DNA of 8,409 nt, from the NCBI GenBank assembly GCA_015494375.1, contig WGBL01000007.1, positions 1-8,409 of the forward strand, read 5' to 3'. The translations under genes and the position numbers were made by a program. The notes below the pieces were generated by a model. The model ran no database searches and was not told the DNA's origin. It saw nothing but the letters and a program-made list of their open reading frames with translations. Source of the DNA: Hyphomicrobiales bacterium (GTDB taxonomy: Bacteria; Pseudomonadota; Alphaproteobacteria; Rhizobiales; S144-23). Within the stretch, counting starts at the first letter, position 1; every line of letters begins with the position of its first letter. Shown here in pieces: positions 6,334-8,409 of this stretch.

Positions 6334-6362
6334 TTGCATTCAAATATTCGAATATGTATATA
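6334..6362 (+). promoter_or_regulatory. Candidate promoter for the YeeE/YedE gene pair
   Basis: TTGCAT (6334-6339) and TATATA (6357-6362) are separated by exactly 17 bases, and the ATTC-N8-GAAT operator candidate fills most of the spacer. TATAGT (6359-6364) is an alternative -10. The -35 matches consensus at only three positions, as is common for regulated promoters. Inference only. Confidence 0.35.
6338..6353. promoter_or_regulatory. Operator candidate ATTC-N8-GAAT (SqrR/BigR-type)
   Basis: ATTCAAATATTCGAAT matches the ATTC-N8-GAAT pattern I recall for the sulfide-responsive ArsR-family repressor SqrR, a relative of BigR. A 12-bp perfect palindrome ATATTCGAATAT (6344-6355) overlaps it. It is a sharply AT-rich island in GC-rich DNA, between a Blh-type hydrolase and YeeE/YedE genes, which are the usual targets of such repressors. 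No ArsR-type gene is present in the window. Confidence 0.55.
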
Positions 6363-6384
6363 GTCGCATCGACAGCCGTGGCAA
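6357..6384 (-). promoter_or_regulatory. Candidate promoter for the hydrolase gene
   Basis: On the minus strand TTGCCA (6384-6379) matches the -35 consensus at five of six positions. It is followed after 16 bases by TATATA (6362-6357), the same self-complementary hexamer used by the opposing candidate promoter. Transcription would start near 6350, inside the operator candidate, so one repressor could block both directions. Inference only. Confidence 0.35.
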
Positions 6385-6458
6385 GCCGTGCCGCTATTGC
6401 CAGGGCATTGCGGCTTGTGGGCGTCTCCGGCGCTCCCGCCAACTATTAGAAGAGCGAT

Positions 6459-6503
6459 GGGAAGCCCGCAGGACGGGAAGCCCGCAGGACGGGAAGCCCG
6501 CAG
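6459..6503 (+). repeat. 16-bp tandem repeat, 2.8 copies, in the membrane-gene leader
   Basis: GGGAAGCCCGCAGGAC is repeated exactly at 6459-6474 and 6475-6490, and its first 13 bases again at 6491-6503. Each unit contains GGG-AAG-CCC, a minimal hairpin. The 16-base period breaks any reading frame, so the array is non-coding. It lies between the operator candidate and the ATG at 6689. Confidence 0.9.
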
Positions 6504-6688
6504 TAAGAGCCAGTCTGAAAGTAAGAACGTGCTTGCCGCGCTACAATGGGGCAATTAAAGCTCAGTGGCGCTCTTGGGAAGGACGCGACGACGCACAAGC
6601 GCTTGTGAGGGTGGCTTGCGCAATCGAGAGCACGGGCCAATGCGGTTTGTGCAAATCATTTGCGGAATGGAGACCAGGCGGACACAAC

Positions 6689-7111
6689 ATGGAAAACTTT
6701 CTCCCTTTGAATGGCTTTGTCGGTGGCCTGTTGATCGGGCTGTCCGCGGCCTTTTTCTTGCTCATGTCGGGACGGATCACGGGCATCTCGGGGATCATGG
6801 AGGGCGCGCTCAAGCCCGAGGGTGAGCGGCGCGGCTGGCGCATCGCCTATCTCTTGTCCATCCCGCTCGGAGCCTGGCTAGCGGTTGCGCTTGCGCCCGG
6901 GATGGTGCCCGCAGTGCGTTTGCCAAGTGAGACGGCGCTTTTGCTCGTTGGGGGCTTCATTGCGGGCTTTGGTGCACGGATTGGCAATGGCTGCACCTCG
7001 GGGCACGGCATTTGCGGCGTTGCGCGGCTATCGAAGCGCTCGATCGTCTCGACGGTGATCTTTTTTGCGGTGGCGGCGCTCACCGTTTATGCCGTCCGCC
7101 ATCTTGCGTGA
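6689..7111 (+). CDS. Half-size YeeE/YedE family membrane protein (PmpA/PmpB-like)
   Basis: Inner-membrane protein of 140 residues of the YeeE/YedE (formerly DUF395) sulfur-transport family. Full-length E. coli YeeE (TsuA) imports thiosulfate; half-size pairs such as PmpA/PmpB are found beside Blh-type hydrolases and are linked to sulfide or persulfide handling. Four hydrophobic segments are seen at about residues 8-28, 52-74, 83-98 and 118-136. The family signature GFGARIGNGCTSGHGICG (about 93-110) carries two conserved Cys (102 and 109), the type of residues thought to relay sulfur species. The start at 6689 is chosen because MENFLPLNGFVGG is the usual family N-terminus; the frame continues upstream to 6137 but that part has no membrane segment or homology. 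The ribosome-binding site is modest. It is followed after 99 bases by a partner gene and is divergent from the hydrolase. Family call is firm; the exact substrate is unknown. Confidence 0.92.
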   Translation: MENFLPLNGFVGGLLIGLSAAFFLLMSGRITGISGIMEGALKPEGERRGWRIAYLLSIPLGAWLAVALAPGMVPAVRLPSETALLLVGGFIAGFGARIGNGCTSGHGICGVARLSKRSIVSTVIFFAVAALTVYAVRHLA

Positions 7112-7180
7112 GCCGCAGCTCACCAGGCCATGCAACCGAACGGCAACCAATCGCGCAGCGTGCCAAGCGAGCCAAGACGA

Positions 7181-7201
7181 TCTGAGATCTGAGAGCTGAG
7201 A
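7181..7201 (+). repeat. 7-bp tandem repeat, three copies, at the ribosome-binding site
   Basis: TCTGAGA-TCTGAGA-GCTGAGA runs from 7181 to 7201, ten bases before the ATG at 7211. The last copy and the next bases form GAGAGAAG, the likely Shine-Dalgarno. Immediately upstream, GCCAAGCGA/GCCAAGACGA (7171 region and before) is another near-duplicate. Confidence 0.85.
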
Positions 7202-7210
7202 GAAGTGATC

Positions 7211-7669
7211 ATGCAAGAGCTGAGGAATATCGTCATCGCCATCCTGGCCGGCGCCACGTTTGGCATCGGGCTCACGGTGGCCGGCATGACCAATCCTAAA
7301 AAGGTTCTCGATTTTCTCGATTTTGCAGCGATACCGACGGGCGGTTGGGATCCCACGCTCGGGGTGGTGTTCGTCACCGTGCTTGCCATCATGTTCGCGG
7401 CCTTTGCGCTCCAGCGGCGGCGCCAGGCGCCGCTCATGGCCGAGCGGTTTTATGTCCCAGGCGGTGGCGAGATCGATGCCCCGCTCGTCGTCGGCTCCAT
7501 CCTGTTCGGCATCGGCTGGGGGTTGGTGGGCCTTTGTCCGGGCCCGGCCATTGCCGCCATGCCGCTTGTGGGTGATCAGTGGCTCGATCTCGTGGTGTTC
7601 CTTGTCGGGCTCTTTGCGGGTGTGGCGTTGGCGGTCGTTGTCAAGTCGGCGAAGCCGAAGGCGGCATAG
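7211..7669 (+). CDS. DUF6691/YeeE-YedE half-size membrane protein, partner of the preceding gene
   Basis: Inner-membrane protein of 152 residues, the second half of a split YeeE/YedE transporter of the PmpA/PmpB type. Four hydrophobic segments are seen at about residues 5-25, 48-68, 91-116 and 124-144. Characteristic motifs are GLTVAGMTNPKKVLDFLD (about 20-37), GGWDPTL (44-50) and GIGWGLVGLCPGPAIAA (about 100-116), with one conserved Cys at about 109 in the LCPGP loop. With the two Cys of the preceding protein this gives three, comparable to the conserved cysteines along the path of full-length YeeE. The ATG at 7211 follows GAGAGAAG; an in-frame GTG at 7205 would add two residues. It is very probably co-transcribed with the preceding gene and co-regulated with the divergent hydrolase. 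No good terminator follows. Family call is firm; the substrate (thiosulfate, persulfide or another sulfane-sulfur species) is inferred. Confidence 0.92.
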   Translation: MQELRNIVIAILAGATFGIGLTVAGMTNPKKVLDFLDFAAIPTGGWDPTLGVVFVTVLAIMFAAFALQRRRQAPLMAERFYVPGGGEIDAPLVVGSILFGIGWGLVGLCPGPAIAAMPLVGDQWLDLVVFLVGLFAGVALAVVVKSAKPKAA

Positions 7670-8066
7670 CTCCGAGGATCGCAGCGTGCTGGTGTCGCAT
7701 CCGGCGCGCGGTTGCGGCAAATCTTTTCCGCAGAGACGCAAGTATAGTGGTGCATGAGCCGTAGCGCCTGTTCTCCCAACTATGCGCTCCCTCGGGCCTG
7801 GCGTTTTCCTCAATTGCCGCGAGAAGAGGCCTCCCACAATGTTAAGCTTTTGGTAGGGGTACGCTCGCCAGACGGTCACGAGCGAGATTGTGGCGCATTG
7901 GCCGATACAGATGGGCGCCATATCAGGAGCCTTCCGCGCTTCCATGTACCGCATCCCGAGGCATGAGACTGTCCCCAACACATATGTGGCGCCCCTAGGC
8001 CGGGCGTTGCCTTCGCGCCAGAATCAGCGCATTTTTCTTGGCGGCTGAACAACGGACTGAGAGAAC
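7670..8066. other. Intergenic region upstream of the MarR gene, no recognised gene
   Basis: These 397 bases contain only short open frames without domains or convincing ribosome-binding sites. Two weak hairpins are visible: TGCGG/CCGCA (7713-7717 and 7728-7732) and CGCTCG/CGAGCG (7862-7867 and 7879-7884). The less GC-rich stretch near 7838-7858 could belong to a promoter of the downstream regulator, but I see no hexamer pair or palindrome strong enough to call. Confidence 0.45.
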
Positions 8067-8409
8067 ATGGGGCGGGACATGGCTGCAACAGCCCGGCAAC
8101 AAGAGCAGACGGCTGCCGAGATCGGCATGGCGTCGTCGGCGGAGTGCGTCGCGCTGCGCATCCGGCGCATGAGCCGCATCATCACGCGCATCTATGACGA
8201 GGCCTTGCGGCCGCTTGGCCTGACGGCAAGCCAATTCACGCTGCTTACCATCGTCGCGCAGCGCGACGGCATCACGGCGTCGGAGATCGGCGCCGAGCTT
8301 GATATCGAGAAATCGACGCTGAGCCGCAACTTGCACCGCCTCGAGATGCTCGGGCTCGTGCAGATGGACCCGCCCGCCGGGCGCCATGGTCGTGGCCTTC
8401 ATCTCACGC
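8067..8409 (+). CDS. MarR-family transcriptional regulator, 5' part cut by window end
   Basis: The first 114 codons of a MarR-type winged helix-turn-helix regulator are present and the frame is open to the window edge. An N-terminal helix (about residues 25-48, RIRRMSRIITRIYDEALRPL) leads to GLTASQFTLLTIVAQ (51-65), the helix-turn-helix ITASEIGAELDIEKSTLSRNL (about 69-89) and the start of the wing (VQMDPPAGRHGRG, 98-110). Such proteins dimerise through the missing C-terminal helix and usually repress a nearby gene in response to a small molecule or oxidant. The ATG at 8067 follows GAGAGAAC. An alternative ATG at 8079 has GGGGCGGG before it and would remove four residues. Nothing links it to the sulfur genes other than proximity; those are more likely under an ArsR-type sensor. 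Confidence 0.88.
   Translation, partial: MGRDMAATARQQEQTAAEIGMASSAECVALRIRRMSRIITRIYDEALRPLGLTASQFTLLTIVAQRDGITASEIGAELDIEKSTLSRNLHRLEMLGLVQMDPPAGRHGRGLHLT

Larger units (their letters stand above)
6065..6688. other. Long divergent control region of the hydrolase and membrane-protein genes
   Basis: These 624 bases hold no credible gene; open frames that extend the two flanking genes into it lack homology and ribosome-binding sites. It contains an AT-rich operator/promoter core (6334-6384), an extended hairpin at 6382-6417 (CAAGCCG/CGGCTTG with an inner TGCC/GGCA), and a 16-bp tandem repeat at 6459-6503. The operator lies about 275 bases from the hydrolase start and 336 from the first membrane-protein start, so both leaders would be unusually long if transcription begins there. 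Confidence 0.55.

Noticed and set aside
6065..6442. 126-codon upstream extension of the hydrolase frame
   Set aside because: The strong AAGGAGG sits before the internal ATG at 6064, where family similarity begins. The extension crosses the operator and lacks any domain.
6137..6688. 184-codon upstream extension of the first YeeE/YedE protein
   Set aside because: It runs through the operator and a 16-bp non-coding tandem repeat and has no membrane segment. The family N-terminus is at 6689.
7754..7966. 70-codon plus-strand frame before the MarR gene
   Set aside because: No ribosome-binding site, domain or compositional support.

Overview
The window reads as chromosomal DNA of a GC-rich bacterium, most likely an alphaproteobacterium. 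The reasons are the alphaproteobacterial style of its serine hydroxymethyltransferase, the GC-rich codon use, the intergenic palindromes built on ATTCC...GGGAAT and GGATGCCCGGGTC cores, and a hydrolase plus half-size YeeE/YedE gene set typical of the BigR/SqrR/PigS sulfide-stress regulons. I cannot assign a genus. I see no tRNA, rRNA, transposase, phage gene or CRISPR array.

Layout, left to right. (1) 188-2694, minus strand: two exported proteins in the same direction. The promoter-proximal one (1630-2694) is a PD40-type beta-propeller protein. The distal one (188-1480) is a cysteine-rich DUF4185/Asp-box lipoprotein. (2) 2695-3208: non-coding divergent region. (3) 3209-4606, plus strand: glyA, intact, with an unusual Gln-Pro/Ser/Thr tail at its N-terminus. 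(4) 4607-5194: a 588-base convergent region with no credible gene, packed with hairpins and short repeats. (5) 5195-6064, minus strand: a metallo-beta-lactamase-fold hydrolase of the ETHE1/Blh persulfide-dioxygenase type. (6) 6065-6688: a 624-base divergent control region with an AT-rich ATTC-N8-GAAT operator candidate and a 16-bp tandem repeat. (7) 6689-7669, plus strand: two half-size YeeE/YedE membrane proteins (PmpA/PmpB-like). (8) 7670-8066: no recognised gene. (9) 8067-8409, plus strand: the 5' part of a MarR-family regulator, cut by the window end.

How they work together: the hydrolase and the two membrane proteins form a probable sulfide/persulfide detoxification and sulfur-transport module, divergently transcribed and probably controlled from one operator by an ArsR-type sulfide sensor that is not in this window. 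glyA is one-carbon housekeeping metabolism. The two exported proteins are uncharacterised and may act together outside the cytoplasm.

A recurrent theme is short direct or tandem duplication at gene edges: the last codons and stop of the PD40 gene, the glyA ribosome-binding region, the region after glyA, the leader of the membrane-protein genes, and the ribosome-binding region of the second membrane protein. I found no clearly new defence or mobile system. The most interesting items are the shared control region, the glyA tail, the lost lipobox cysteine and the duplicated in-frame stop.
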